26,245 nucleotides of DNA from DAIOFH01 sp036745875 (GCA_036745875.1 DAIOFH010000050.1:1-26245); one strand, 5' to 3'. Positions 19,390-26,245 are shown, numbered from the stretch's first letter. Numbers and translations: made by a program. Notes: generated by a model from the sequence alone, not told the origin.

Positions 19390-20625
19390 TTACAGGAACT
19401 GACAGCCGGGAAGGCCGCAGGAAGTAATTTCATCGGACGGGAACTTGGTGATGACTTCGTGGCCGTCCTTGGTGACGACGATCTCTTCTTCAATGCGGGC
19501 GCTGCCGCTGCCGTCTTCCGCCGGGCACCATGTCTCGACCGCGAAGACCATGCCTTCCTTCAGTTCGAACGGATTGTCGAGGGAGAAGAGACGGGAAATG
19601 ATCGGCTTTTCCCAGAGGCCGAGGCCGATGCCGTGGGCGAACTGAAGGAGGAACGCTTCTTCCTCGTTGTTGAAGCCGAGTTCGGTGGCGGCGGGCCACT
19701 GCTTCGCCATGTCGGCGGTGGTCGCCCCGGGGCGGATCACTGCAATAGAATCGCGAATCCACTTGAGGGCCTTTTCATAGGCCTTCTTTTGGGCGGCGTT
19801 CGGCACACCGCAGGAGAAGGTGCGGTAGTAGCAGGTCTTGTAGCCGTTGTAGGTGTTGCCGATATCGAAATAGATCAGTTCGCCGGGGCGGAACATGCGG
19901 TTCGAGAAAGTATGGGAGTGCGGGTTGCCCCTGCTGCCGGAAATGCTGTTGACGAATTCGACGCTTTCCGCGCCCCACTCGAAGAGCTTTTTGTTGACCA
20001 GGCCGACGATTTCGTTTTCAAGACGGCCGGGGCGGACAGCTTTCGCGACATCGTAGTAGGCGGCGTCGACCATGGCTGCGGAGGATTTCAGGAGCTGGAT
20101 TTCTTCGTCGCACTTGATAATGCGGGCATCAACCATCGGGGCCTGGCCGTCGACAACTTCAATGCCGCCCGCTTCAAGGGCCCTGAGGAGCGGAATGTCG
20201 ACAAGGTCCATGCCGACCTTCTTTTTGTCCACCCCGTATTCCTTGAGATACTTGATTACTTCGGCCGCTTCTTTTTCCACCATGTTCGCGTCCTTGGGAA
20301 TCGAACCGCGCATGGAACCGACGGCAGGCATGATGTGCTTGGGGTCAAGCCAGTTGACGCGCTTGCGCTTGGAGGGGGCGGCGGGATCGAAGAGGAACGG
20401 CTGTTCGACGCCGTCGATGAGCAGGCAGTGCCTGTTCATTTTATTGCGGTTCCACTCGCCTATGTGGGTGCCGGTAATATAGCGGATATTGTCGAAATCG
20501 TAGCAGAGGAGCGCGCCGTAACCATAAGCCTTCATTTGGTCCTTTGCCCTCTGGAGACGATACTCCCGCATTTTGGCGAAATCAACATTGGACTCGAAAT
20601 CAACTCCGTTAAAACCTGCGCGCAT
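19390..20625 (-). CDS. M24 family protein (creatinase/Xaa-Pro peptidase-like) with an altered metal site
   Basis: A 411-residue two-domain pita-bread protein. A creatinase-N-like domain is at ~20-160 (DFDNIRYITGTHIGEWNRNK) and the M24 domain at ~170-400. Expected metal ligands are Asp254 (FDIG), Asp, His331 (AHGIGLG), Glu364 (VETW) and Glu379 (RIEEE). The second Asp, normally in a GYxSDxTRT context, is Cys265 (GYKTCYYRT), read directly from the DNA. The family includes Xaa-Pro peptidases, metal-free creatinase and the DMSP lyase DddP, so the reaction is open. The ATG at 20625 has AGGAGG 8 bp upstream. It is the first gene after a sigma-54-type promoter. With the dehydrogenase, cupin and symporter it suggests use of a small amide, amine or organic acid. 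Confidence 0.88.
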   Translation of the reverse strand: MRAGFNGVDFESNVDFAKMREYRLQRAKDQMKAYGYGALLCYDFDNIRYITGTHIGEWNRNKMNRHCLLIDGVEQPFLFDPAAPSKRKRVNWLDPKHIMPAVGSMRGSIPKDANMVEKEAAEVIKYLKEYGVDKKKVGMDLVDIPLLRALEAGGIEVVDGQAPMVDARIIKCDEEIQLLKSSAAMVDAAYYDVAKAVRPGRLENEIVGLVNKKLFEWGAESVEFVNSISGSRGNPHSHTFSNRMFRPGELIYFDIGNTYNGYKTCYYRTFSCGVPNAAQKKAYEKALKWIRDSIAVIRPGATTADMAKQWPAATELGFNNEEEAFLLQFAHGIGLGLWEKPIISRLFSLDNPFELKEGMVFAVETWCPAEDGSGSARIEEEIVVTKDGHEVITKFPSDEITSCGLPGCQFL

Positions 20626-20766
20626 TTGGAAGTCCTCCTAAAATAGACGGCGGTTATAGAAAAGCCTTACCGGCTCAAGAACATGAATTCGGCAGTAGAG
20701 GAAAAGGCGTACGCGCCTCTTACAAAAGAACTTTTGTGATGGGGAATGGTCATGCCTTAATTAAGC

Positions 20767-20782
20767 AGCAATGTCAATGCCA
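20767..20782 (-). promoter_or_regulatory. Sigma-54 (-24/-12) promoter of the M24 operon
   Basis: The minus strand reads TGGCATTGACATTGCT, matching the consensus TGGCACG-N4-TTGCW at TGGCA and TTGCT with exactly 10 bases between the invariant GG and GC. It is 142 bp upstream of the M24 start and points toward it. A sigma-54 activator gene is directly upstream on the same strand. Confidence 0.85.
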
Positions 20783-20852
20783 AGTTTCATTTTTTGAAAA
20801 TTTTCGCAAATATTCAGTAACTGCGCCAGCACTGGATCAGGAGGGAAAATTA

Positions 20853-20872
20853 CGGTAACTCTCGGTAATTCT
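20853..20872 (-). promoter_or_regulatory. 10-bp tandem direct repeat upstream of the sigma-54 promoter
   Basis: CGGTAACTCT (20853-20862) is followed directly by CGGTAATTCT (20863-20872), 9 of 10 bases identical. The spacing is one helical turn. The pair is 71-90 bp upstream of the -24 box, between it and the palindrome at 20963. It is a possible second regulator site. Confidence 0.4.
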
Positions 20873-20962
20873 GCTGCTTGGTTTAGTATATCATCTATTT
20901 TGGGATGTTTTCGTTTTTTATTTTATATTGCAAGAAAGAAGGCAAATACACCTATAAAACCA

Positions 20963-20978
20963 TTGAGACATGTCTCAA
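20963..20978. promoter_or_regulatory. Palindromic enhancer (UAS) candidate
   Basis: TTGAGACATGTCTCAA is a perfect 16-bp palindrome 181 bp upstream of the -24 box, the usual distance for a sigma-54 activator site. TCTCA/TGAGA half-sites also occur around the activator's own promoter (23339-23386), which suggests the neighbouring activator binds both. Confidence 0.6.
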
Positions 20979-21060
20979 AATAAAACATGCGCCGATCAAG
21001 CGACAGCGACAAAGAATGATTCCAATTGAATCCGGTATTTGAAAATATCGCTTTCACAGG

Positions 21061-21226
21061 CCGTAGCGGAGGCAAGGCGACTTGGATCCCGGCACCTGCG
21101 GACATCTATTCCCGGTTTATTGTTTTTCGCGCCGGGATGACGGCCTTGGGGGTTTGTAGGGTTTTCGGCATGGAGAGGCGTCTCCGAGCCGAAAAACCAT
21201 CCAAGTCGCCTTGCCTCTGCTATGGG
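21061..21226. repeat. Inverted-repeat element (copy 3, complete; MITE-like)
   Basis: The arms at 21062-21087 and 21199-21224 match in inverted orientation at 24 of 26 bases (both contain AGGCAAGGCGACTTGGAT on the appropriate strand). Between them is a CCCGGTTTATTGTTTTTCGC-GCCGGG segment shared with the window start. A nested hairpin is formed by GTTTTCGGC (21161-21169) with GCCGAAAAAC (21188-21197), and GGAGA with TCTCC inside it. There is no coding capacity. It lies 24 bp after the activator's stop and could act as its terminator. Confidence 0.7.
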
Positions 21227-21249
21227 ACGTTAAATATGCTCAATTCGGG

Positions 21250-23250
21250 TTATTCCCGGATAAAATCCACGTCAATCTCAAACTTCTTCAGCTTTCGATA
21301 AAGGGTGCTTCGGCTGAGGCCAAGTTCTTTACTGATTTTGCGGATATTCCCTTTGTGCACGGACATAGCGGTGCGGATGAGGTTTTCTTCGGATTCGGAC
21401 GCCGACATCGCGAGGTGGCGTCCGGAGGTGGTGGTGAAAAAGCGTTCCGTCTTCCTGCCAAGCAGGCTGGACGGCAGGTCGTGCGGCGCTATATACTCGT
21501 CCTGGCAGACAAGAACGGCGCGTTCTATGGTGTTTTCCAATTCGCGGAGGTTGCCGGGCCAGGAATATTCGTCCAAAGCACTGTACGTCTCGTCCAAAAA
21601 GCCCAGGACCCGCTTGTTGAAGTTGGTCGCGTATTTGACCAGCATATAATCGGAAAGCAGCTTGATGTCGCCGGGTCGCGACCTGAGCGGCGGGATGTTG
21701 ATGGCGAACACGTTGAGGCGGTAATAGAGATCCTCGCGGAAGGTGTTGTTCGCAACGTTTTCCTCGAGGTTTTTGTTGGTGGCGGAAATGATCCGCACAT
21801 CGATCTGGATCGACTTTTTGCCGCCAATCCTCACGACTTCGCGGGTTTGCAACACCCGGAGCAGGTTTGCCTGAACGTCAAAAGGCATATCGCCGATTTC
21901 GTCCAGGAAGATGGTGCCGCCGTTGGCGAGTTCGAATTTGCCCGCCTGGCCGTCCCTTTTGGAGCTGGTAAACGACCCTCCTTCGTAGCCGAACAATTCG
22001 CTTTCGATAAGGCTTCTTGGGAGCGCACCGCAGTTGATGGCGATAAACGGCGCATTGGCGCGATCGCTGGCGTTGTGGATGGCCTGCGCGAAAAGCTCCT
22101 TGCCGGTGCCGCTTTCACCCGTTAACAGCACGTTCGACGGATACGGCGCGGCGACGCGGGCGAGACGCTTGACCTCGAGGATCGACGGGGACTGGCCGAC
22201 AATGTCGTCCCAGGTGAATTTCGCGGACGATCCGACGATCCTGTTGATCATCTTGTGGACGTGCTCGGCCTTGCGGATGGTGATGGCGATTTCGTTTTGG
22301 CCGTTTGCAGCGCCCGAAGGCAGGCTGACGATGGAACAGTGCAACGTGCCGAAGAAAGTGTCAATGTCAAATTCCTGTTCGCCACCCGCCCCCTGTTCGA
22401 CAAAATATTTCTTGAACTTGCCGACGTCGAGACCGTATTTGTTCATGAATGCTGTGATATCGGAGCCGATCAGCTGGCCTTTGTTCGCTTCCTTGATGTT
22501 GAGAAGAAGCATGGCGAGAGAGTTGATCTGGTTGATCGAGCCGGCGCCGTCGACAATAATGACGCCGTAATTGAGAAGTTCTATGACCTTGTCCAGCTTT
22601 TTCCGCGCGGTGTTTGCCTGGGACAGCGCATTTTCGAGTGCAAGGTGCTTGCTGATGGCCTCAGTCGCCGAAACGACCATGCCGAGGGTGTGGAAATGCA
22701 CCTTGTCCCAAAAACCGCTGATGCAGAGAGCGCCGACGAAATTGTTCTTGGCGTCGAATATGGGGGAGGCGGAACAGGTCCACATGCTATGGGGCTTGTA
22801 ATAATGCTCGTCCGCCCAGACCTGCAGCGGGCGCTTGAGGTAAATGCAGGTGCCTATGCCATTGGTGCCTATGCTTTCCTCGTTCCTGGCCGCGCCTTCT
22901 ATAAGGAGGTTGTTCTCGGCGGCGTCCAGGACGGAGCGGTCCCCCAGCACCTTGAGGACATAACCCTCGCGGTCCGACAGGATGACCAGGAAGCCGGATC
23001 CTTTGACGAATTCGTGCAGGCTTTCCATAAAGGGGGTTGAGGTATCGTAGAGCTGCTGGTTCTTTTTGATCCGCTCCGCAAGCATCTCGGGGGACAGGAC
23101 CACCTTCCTGGTGGAATAGGAATCAACGCCGTAGGAACGGGACCTGCGCCAGGAGTCGAGTATTTCGGGGCGGATATCGTGGATATCGTCGTCCGGATGG
23201 TTGAGGAACTGGTTCCACGCGGCGACGATTTTCATTTTCATTTCACGCAT
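21250..23250 (-). CDS. Sigma-54-dependent activator (GAF-PAS-AAA+-Fis HTH, AcoR-like)
   Basis: A 666-residue enhancer-binding protein. The N-terminal region has the AcoR-like RPEILDSWRRSRSYGVD motif (~27-43), a GAF sensor domain at ~60-200 and a PAS-like segment at ~215-330. The AAA+ domain at ~345-580 has Walker A GESGTGKE (378-385) and Walker B TIFLDEIGDM. A Fis-type helix-turn-helix lies at ~630-652 (GNIRKISKELGLSRSTLYRKL). The loop that contacts sigma-54, normally GAFTGA, reads GSFTSS (425-430). ATG 23250 has AAAGGG 6 bp upstream. The gene is upstream of, and co-directional with, a sigma-54 promoter and palindrome, so control of the M24 operon is likely. AcoR relatives respond to small metabolites. 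Control of the adjacent E2/E3 genes is the main alternative. Confidence 0.93.
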   Translation of the reverse strand: MREMKMKIVAAWNQFLNHPDDDIHDIRPEILDSWRRSRSYGVDSYSTRKVVLSPEMLAERIKKNQQLYDTSTPFMESLHEFVKGSGFLVILSDREGYVLKVLGDRSVLDAAENNLLIEGAARNEESIGTNGIGTCIYLKRPLQVWADEHYYKPHSMWTCSASPIFDAKNNFVGALCISGFWDKVHFHTLGMVVSATEAISKHLALENALSQANTARKKLDKVIELLNYGVIIVDGAGSINQINSLAMLLLNIKEANKGQLIGSDITAFMNKYGLDVGKFKKYFVEQGAGGEQEFDIDTFFGTLHCSIVSLPSGAANGQNEIAITIRKAEHVHKMINRIVGSSAKFTWDDIVGQSPSILEVKRLARVAAPYPSNVLLTGESGTGKELFAQAIHNASDRANAPFIAINCGALPRSLIESELFGYEGGSFTSSKRDGQAGKFELANGGTIFLDEIGDMPFDVQANLLRVLQTREVVRIGGKKSIQIDVRIISATNKNLEENVANNTFREDLYYRLNVFAINIPPLRSRPGDIKLLSDYMLVKYATNFNKRVLGFLDETYSALDEYSWPGNLRELENTIERAVLVCQDEYIAPHDLPSSLLGRKTERFFTTTSGRHLAMSASESEENLIRTAMSVHKGNIRKISKELGLSRSTLYRKLKKFEIDVDFIRE

Positions 23251-23359
23251 TAAAAACCCTTTATTGCAGCCATGCCAAGCAACGACTCAATGCCGAACAT
23301 AACGCATAATGCTTAACAACCAGTATATGTCATAAACCGTCTCATGTCCAGTGAACATT

Positions 23360-23386
23360 TCTCAGATGTCGTATTATATCCTGAGA
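23360..23386 (-). promoter_or_regulatory. Activator promoter with flanking TCTCAG/CTGAGA sites
   Basis: A TATAAT -10 (minus strand; ATTATA at 23373-23378) is flanked by TCTCAG (23360-23365) and CTGAGA (23381-23386). Another GTCTCA lies at 23339-23344. The half-sites match those in the palindrome at 20963, so autoregulation is plausible. The -35 is weak. Confidence 0.4.
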
Positions 23387-23498
23387 GTCAAAAGCATGTC
23401 GCAAAATAATACACGCTTCTTTCCCCTTGCACTTATTGTGTTTAAATAAAGCCCATAGATGGAGTAAGAAACTTTAAAAAAACTCCGTATAAAACTAT

Positions 23499-23527
23499 AA
23501 AAACCGCGATAGCTTACGCTATCGCGG
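23499..23527 (-). terminator. Terminator after lpdA
   Basis: A perfect 10-bp stem, CCGCGATAGC with GCTATCGCGG around TTAC (23504-23527). On the minus strand it is followed by TTTTTATAGTTTT. It sits 43 bp beyond the lpdA stop and separates that unit from the activator gene. Confidence 0.92.
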
Positions 23528-23570
23528 CCAGCAACAGGTGGTACAGAAGGGAAATCTTCTTTTTTAGTTA

Positions 23571-24947
23571 CTACATACTATGAATAGCCCGTTTGTAAGC
23601 CCCCATAAACGCCTCGGGAATGCTTTCGCTGATAGTCGGGTGCGGATGGACGGATTCGATGATCTCGTCGGCGGTCGCTTCCAGGGTCATGGCGACGGCA
23701 ATTTCCGCTATCATGTCCGTCGCATGCTTGGCGTAGATGTGCACGCCCAGGATTTCGCCAAGTTCCTCGTCGACGATGACCTTGGCAAGGCCGTCGGTGT
23801 CGCCTTCCACCAGCGACTTGCCGTTGGCGACCATGGGGAACTTGCCGACGCGGATCTTGCGGCCGTCCTTCTTTGCCTGCTCCTCGGTCATGCCGATACA
23901 GCCGATCTCGGGATCGAGATAGACGCAGGACGGGATGCGGTCGTAGTGCATCTCGTGGTTTTTGCCGCAGATGTTTTCCACGGCGACTATGCCTTCATGG
24001 GATGCCGTATGGGCAAGCATGACTTTGGCGTTGACGTCGCCGATGGCGTAAATGTTCGGGATGTTGGTCCTGAGGCCGGAGTCGGTTTTGATGGCGGCAC
24101 GGTCGTATTCGACGCCGATTTCCCTCGCGCCCAACCCTTCCGAATAAGGAAGCCGGCCGACAGACATCAACACCATGTCGGCCTTGACGGAGGATTCCTT
24201 GCCGCCCATTTCGTAATAGACGGCGTTGTCCTTGACCTTGGACACTTTTGCGCCCATGTTGAACTTGATGCCGGCTTTTTCCAGTCGCTTCTTGGCCATG
24301 CCGGAAATCTCCGGGTCGACCATGGGCATGATGTTTTCCAGAAGCTCAAGGACGGTGACGTCCGAACCAAGCTTGTTCAGGAGGTAGGCGAACTCTATGC
24401 CGATGACGCCGCCGCCGATGATGGCGATGGACTTCGGGACTTCCGTGAGGGTCAGCGCTTCGCGGCTGGTGATGACGTCGTTCTTGCCTTCAAGCGCGAT
24501 AAACGGGGGCATGAATGTCGTCGAACCGGTGGCGATGATGAAATACCCGGAAGTGATCTTCTTGCCCGCGGCCTCCACCGTGTGCTGGTCGGTGAATTTC
24601 CCCTCGCCCGTGACGAGTGTGATCCTGTTCGCCTTGACCAGTGCGGCGACGCCGCCGACGAGCTGTTTGATGACGGCTTGCCTGCGTTCCTGCAGGCGCG
24701 CCATGGAGACCTTTATCTTCCCCGGCTCGACGCCGTCGATGGCGAAGTCCTTTGCGTGGAGGATCTCGGAATACAGGTTGGCCGTCTTGATCAGCGTTTT
24801 GGTGGGGATGCAGCCTTCGTTGAGGCAGACGCCGCCAAGGTTGGCTTTTTCGATAAGGCAGACTTTTTTCTTTTCCTTCGCCGCGCGGATGGCGGCGACA
24901 TACCCGCCGGGACCGCCGCCGATGACGGTGATGTCGTAATCGTACAT
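23571..24947 (-). CDS. lpdA: Dihydrolipoyl dehydrogenase (E3)
   Basis: A 458-residue flavoprotein that reoxidises the dihydrolipoyl groups of 2-oxoacid or acetoin dehydrogenase complexes with NAD+. The FAD motif VIGGGPGGYVAAIRAA is at 8-23, followed by the redox disulfide GGVCLNEGCIPTK (Cys41 and Cys46). The NAD motif IIGGGVIGIEFAYLL is near 178 and the C-terminal active-site His/Glu lies in HPHPTISE. ATG 24947 is chosen because the FAD strand begins there; a longer frame only reads through the repetitive spacer. The E2 gene lies 117 bp upstream on the same strand, so both belong to one complex. Whether the substrate is pyruvate, a branched-chain 2-oxoacid or acetoin cannot be decided without E1. 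Confidence 0.96.
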   Translation of the reverse strand: MYDYDITVIGGGPGGYVAAIRAAKEKKKVCLIEKANLGGVCLNEGCIPTKTLIKTANLYSEILHAKDFAIDGVEPGKIKVSMARLQERRQAVIKQLVGGVAALVKANRITLVTGEGKFTDQHTVEAAGKKITSGYFIIATGSTTFMPPFIALEGKNDVITSREALTLTEVPKSIAIIGGGVIGIEFAYLLNKLGSDVTVLELLENIMPMVDPEISGMAKKRLEKAGIKFNMGAKVSKVKDNAVYYEMGGKESSVKADMVLMSVGRLPYSEGLGAREIGVEYDRAAIKTDSGLRTNIPNIYAIGDVNAKVMLAHTASHEGIVAVENICGKNHEMHYDRIPSCVYLDPEIGCIGMTEEQAKKDGRKIRVGKFPMVANGKSLVEGDTDGLAKVIVDEELGEILGVHIYAKHATDMIAEIAVAMTLEATADEIIESVHPHPTISESIPEAFMGAYKRAIHSM

Positions 24948-24977
24948 GCGCTTTTTCCCTTTAAGAAGGAGTAAACG

Positions 24978-25066
24978 AGTTAGGAGTGAAGAGTTAAGAA
25001 CGAAGAGTGAAGACTTGCTCACCCCCAACCTCAACTTTTCACTCTTAACTCTTAGCTCTTAACTCT
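24978..25066. repeat. GAGTTAAGA-type inverted repeat between E2 and lpdA
   Basis: The left part contains AGAGTTAAGAACGAAGAGTG and the right part contains TTCACTCTTAACTCTTAGCT followed by CTTAACTCT. They pair as a long imperfect stem built from 7-9 bp units, and the right arm touches the E2 stop codon. The unit pattern looks like slippage-derived repeat DNA inserted into the operon spacer. Confidence 0.7.
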
Positions 25067-26210
25067 ACATAAGTATCCGCATCGGGTTTTCCAGCAAGCC
25101 CTTAAAGTAGGCGATAAACTGCGCGGCCAAGAGGCCGTCGATGAGGCGGTGGTCGACGGTGAGCTGGATGTTCATCATCGGCCGGATCACGATGGAGTCT
25201 TCGCCGTCTTCATCGGTGACGACGATGGCTTTCTTCCGCACCGAACTGACGGCGAGGATGGCGGATTCGGGCGGGTTGATGATGGCGGTGAAATTCTCTA
25301 TCCCGAACATGCCGAGGTTGGAAATGGTGAAGGTCCCGCCGGAAAACTCGTCCGGCGCAAGCTTGCCGACCTTGGCGCGCTCGACCAGGTCGCGGGATTC
25401 CTTGGCGACGTCGGTGAGGGATTTCGTCTGGACATTCTTGACCACCGGCACGATAAGCCCGTTGTCGCCGGCGACGGCCATGCCGATGTTGGTGCTGGCG
25501 TAGGTGACGATCTGGTCGTCTTCGAGGGACACGTTGATGCCGGGGAATTTTTTCAGCGCTTTCGACGCGGCCATGACCAGGAGGTCCGAGACCGCCACCT
25601 TGATGTCGCCGGATTCGTTGATCTGCTTGCGGAAGGCGGTGAATTTCGAGGTGTCGATGGAGTCGGTGAAATAAAGGTGGGGCGCGGTGAACTTGCTCTG
25701 GGCAAGGCGTTCGCCGATGATTTTCCTCACCCCCTTGTAGGGTGCGGTATTGAGAACGATCTTGCCAAGTGCGTCCATGCCGGGTGCGGCCGGCGCTTTT
25801 GCTCCGGCTGCCGCCGCCCCCTGGACATCCGCCTTCATCACCTTGCCGCCCGCTCCGGAACCCTGGACAGACGCGAGGTCGACGCCGTCCCTTTCGGCGA
25901 TCTTCCTGGCAAGCGGGGACGCCTTGATGTCTTTTGCGGTGATTCCGCCCTGATATCCGGTGCCCTTGACTTCGGCGAGGGACGCGGGATCGATGGCCTC
26001 GTCCTTGACGAGTTTTTTGGCTTTCGGGGTCAGCTTGAGGTCGGTCGGCGCAGGCGCTGCTGCGGGCGCGACGGACGGGGTTGTGTCGATGAATTTGCCG
26101 GCGTTTGTGGCATCGGAGGTAGCGCGGATGGCGACCGTGGAGATGGCGAGCCGGGTGCGGGGCGTAAGGGACGGGGTGGCGACGCGCGCGGAGTATCTGG
26201 ACGGGGAGTA
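25065..26210 (-). CDS. 2-oxoacid/acetoin dehydrogenase E2 acyltransferase, 5' end incomplete
   Basis: The frame is open back to an in-frame TGA at 26211-26213 without an ATG, GTG or TTG before about 25841. It shows an Ala/Pro linker, then two E3-binding domains in tandem: LTPKAKKLVKDEAIDPASLA...GITAKDI and SPLARKIAERDGVDLASVQG...GKVMKADV. The catalytic domain includes NLGMFGIENFTAIINPPESA, the active-site DHRLIDG and the typical end ENPMRILM. The expected N-terminal lipoyl domain(s) are missing: upstream sequence does not encode one in any minus-strand frame. The gene is therefore truncated, rearranged or misassembled near 26080-26130. E2 transfers acyl groups from lipoyl-lysine to CoA and forms the core of the complex; E3 follows downstream. 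Confidence 0.85.
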   Translation of the reverse strand, partial: YSPSRYSARVATPSLTPRTRLAISTVAIRATSDATNAGKFIDTTPSVAPAAAPAPTDLKLTPKAKKLVKDEAIDPASLAEVKGTGYQGGITAKDIKASPLARKIAERDGVDLASVQGSGAGGKVMKADVQGAAAAGAKAPAAPGMDALGKIVLNTAPYKGVRKIIGERLAQSKFTAPHLYFTDSIDTSKFTAFRKQINESGDIKVAVSDLLVMAASKALKKFPGINVSLEDDQIVTYASTNIGMAVAGDNGLIVPVVKNVQTKSLTDVAKESRDLVERAKVGKLAPDEFSGGTFTISNLGMFGIENFTAIINPPESAILAVSSVRKKAIVVTDEDGEDSIVIRPMMNIQLTVDHRLIDGLLAAQFIAYFKGLLENPMRILM

Positions 26211-26245
26211 TCAGCGGGTTGTGGGCGACGCGCGGGTGTTTACGG
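26089..26245 (+). other. Possible 5' part of an opposite-strand gene at the window edge
   Basis: A plus-strand frame opens at ATG 26089 and runs to the end (about 52 codons, beginning MNLPAFVASEVARMATVEMA), with very GC-rich third positions. It overlaps the region where the E2 reading loses its family resemblance. I do not recognise the protein. It may be a real gene fragment brought in by a junction, or a shadow frame. Confidence 0.25.

Noticed and set aside
19459..20646. A 395-codon plus-strand open frame opposite the M24 gene
   Set aside because: It is a shadow frame; the M24 reading has domain motifs, a ribosome site and a promoter.
23580..24974. A 464-codon plus-strand open frame opposite lpdA
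   Set aside because: It is a shadow of a certain lpdA gene, with no ribosome site or family motif.

Overview
The window looks like bacterial chromosome from a Gram-negative (diderm) organism. It carries an LptE-type lipoprotein and a BamD-like secreted TPR protein, which both point to an outer membrane. The Ser/Thr kinase has DWG in place of DFG, and the window also holds a GAF-AAA+ sigma-54 activator, an EFR1-type ferredoxin and several sodium/anion transporters. Together these are compatible with a member of the PVC group (Lentisphaerae/Kiritimatiellae-like) or a similar anaerobic lineage. This placement is an inference from gene content, with no marker gene behind it. Coding DNA is GC-rich, so many long antisense open frames are shadows.

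Left half, mostly plus strand: a dispersed-repeat copy (7-60), a membrane-anchored SGNH hydrolase and an isolated F-ATPase beta subunit (atpD, 1383-2807) closed by a strong hairpin. A chemoreceptor with a PAS domain follows, 3 bp from a tail-anchored Ser/Thr kinase. A convergent RlmI-like rRNA methyltransferase sits on the minus strand (6621-7802). An envelope block follows: a BamD-like TPR protein with a Tyr/Pro/Ser-rich tail, LptE, then ftsH with a textbook terminator. After ftsH come an ArsB/NhaD-type (ion transporter superfamily) permease and an EFR1 flavodoxin-ferredoxin, probably one transcription unit behind a promoter with an unusual palindrome/direct-repeat arrangement.

Right half, all minus strand. 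Read in the direction of transcription, from high to low coordinates, it starts with an E2 acyltransferase (incomplete at the window edge) and dihydrolipoyl dehydrogenase, then a terminator. Next is a GAF-PAS-AAA+ sigma-54 activator, then a 166-bp inverted-repeat element, a 16-bp palindrome, a 10-bp tandem repeat and a near-perfect -24/-12 (sigma-54) promoter. Downstream of that promoter lie an M24 (creatinase/Xaa-Pro peptidase-like) protein, a beta-hydroxyacid dehydrogenase, a small cupin and a terminator. An SSS-family sodium:solute symporter follows, with two tiny single-TM proteins of 40 and 33 residues, each with its own strong ribosome site, and a final terminator at 15542-15568.

The most interesting unit is this last cluster. 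It looks like a self-contained uptake-and-catabolism system: activator, palindromic enhancer, sigma-54 promoter, enzymes, symporter and two unannotated microproteins. Two of its proteins carry changes at key positions: an M24 metal-ligand Asp is Cys, and the activator's GAFTGA loop reads GSFTSS.

Stretches over 300 bp without genes: 17525-17844 (terminator, a sigma-54-like half-match and the symporter leader), 20641-21249 (the regulatory region and the repeat element) and 23251-23570 (activator promoter and the lpd terminator). The last ~150 bp do not continue the E2 gene as expected; an in-frame stop and an opposite-strand open frame suggest a junction or an assembly artefact.
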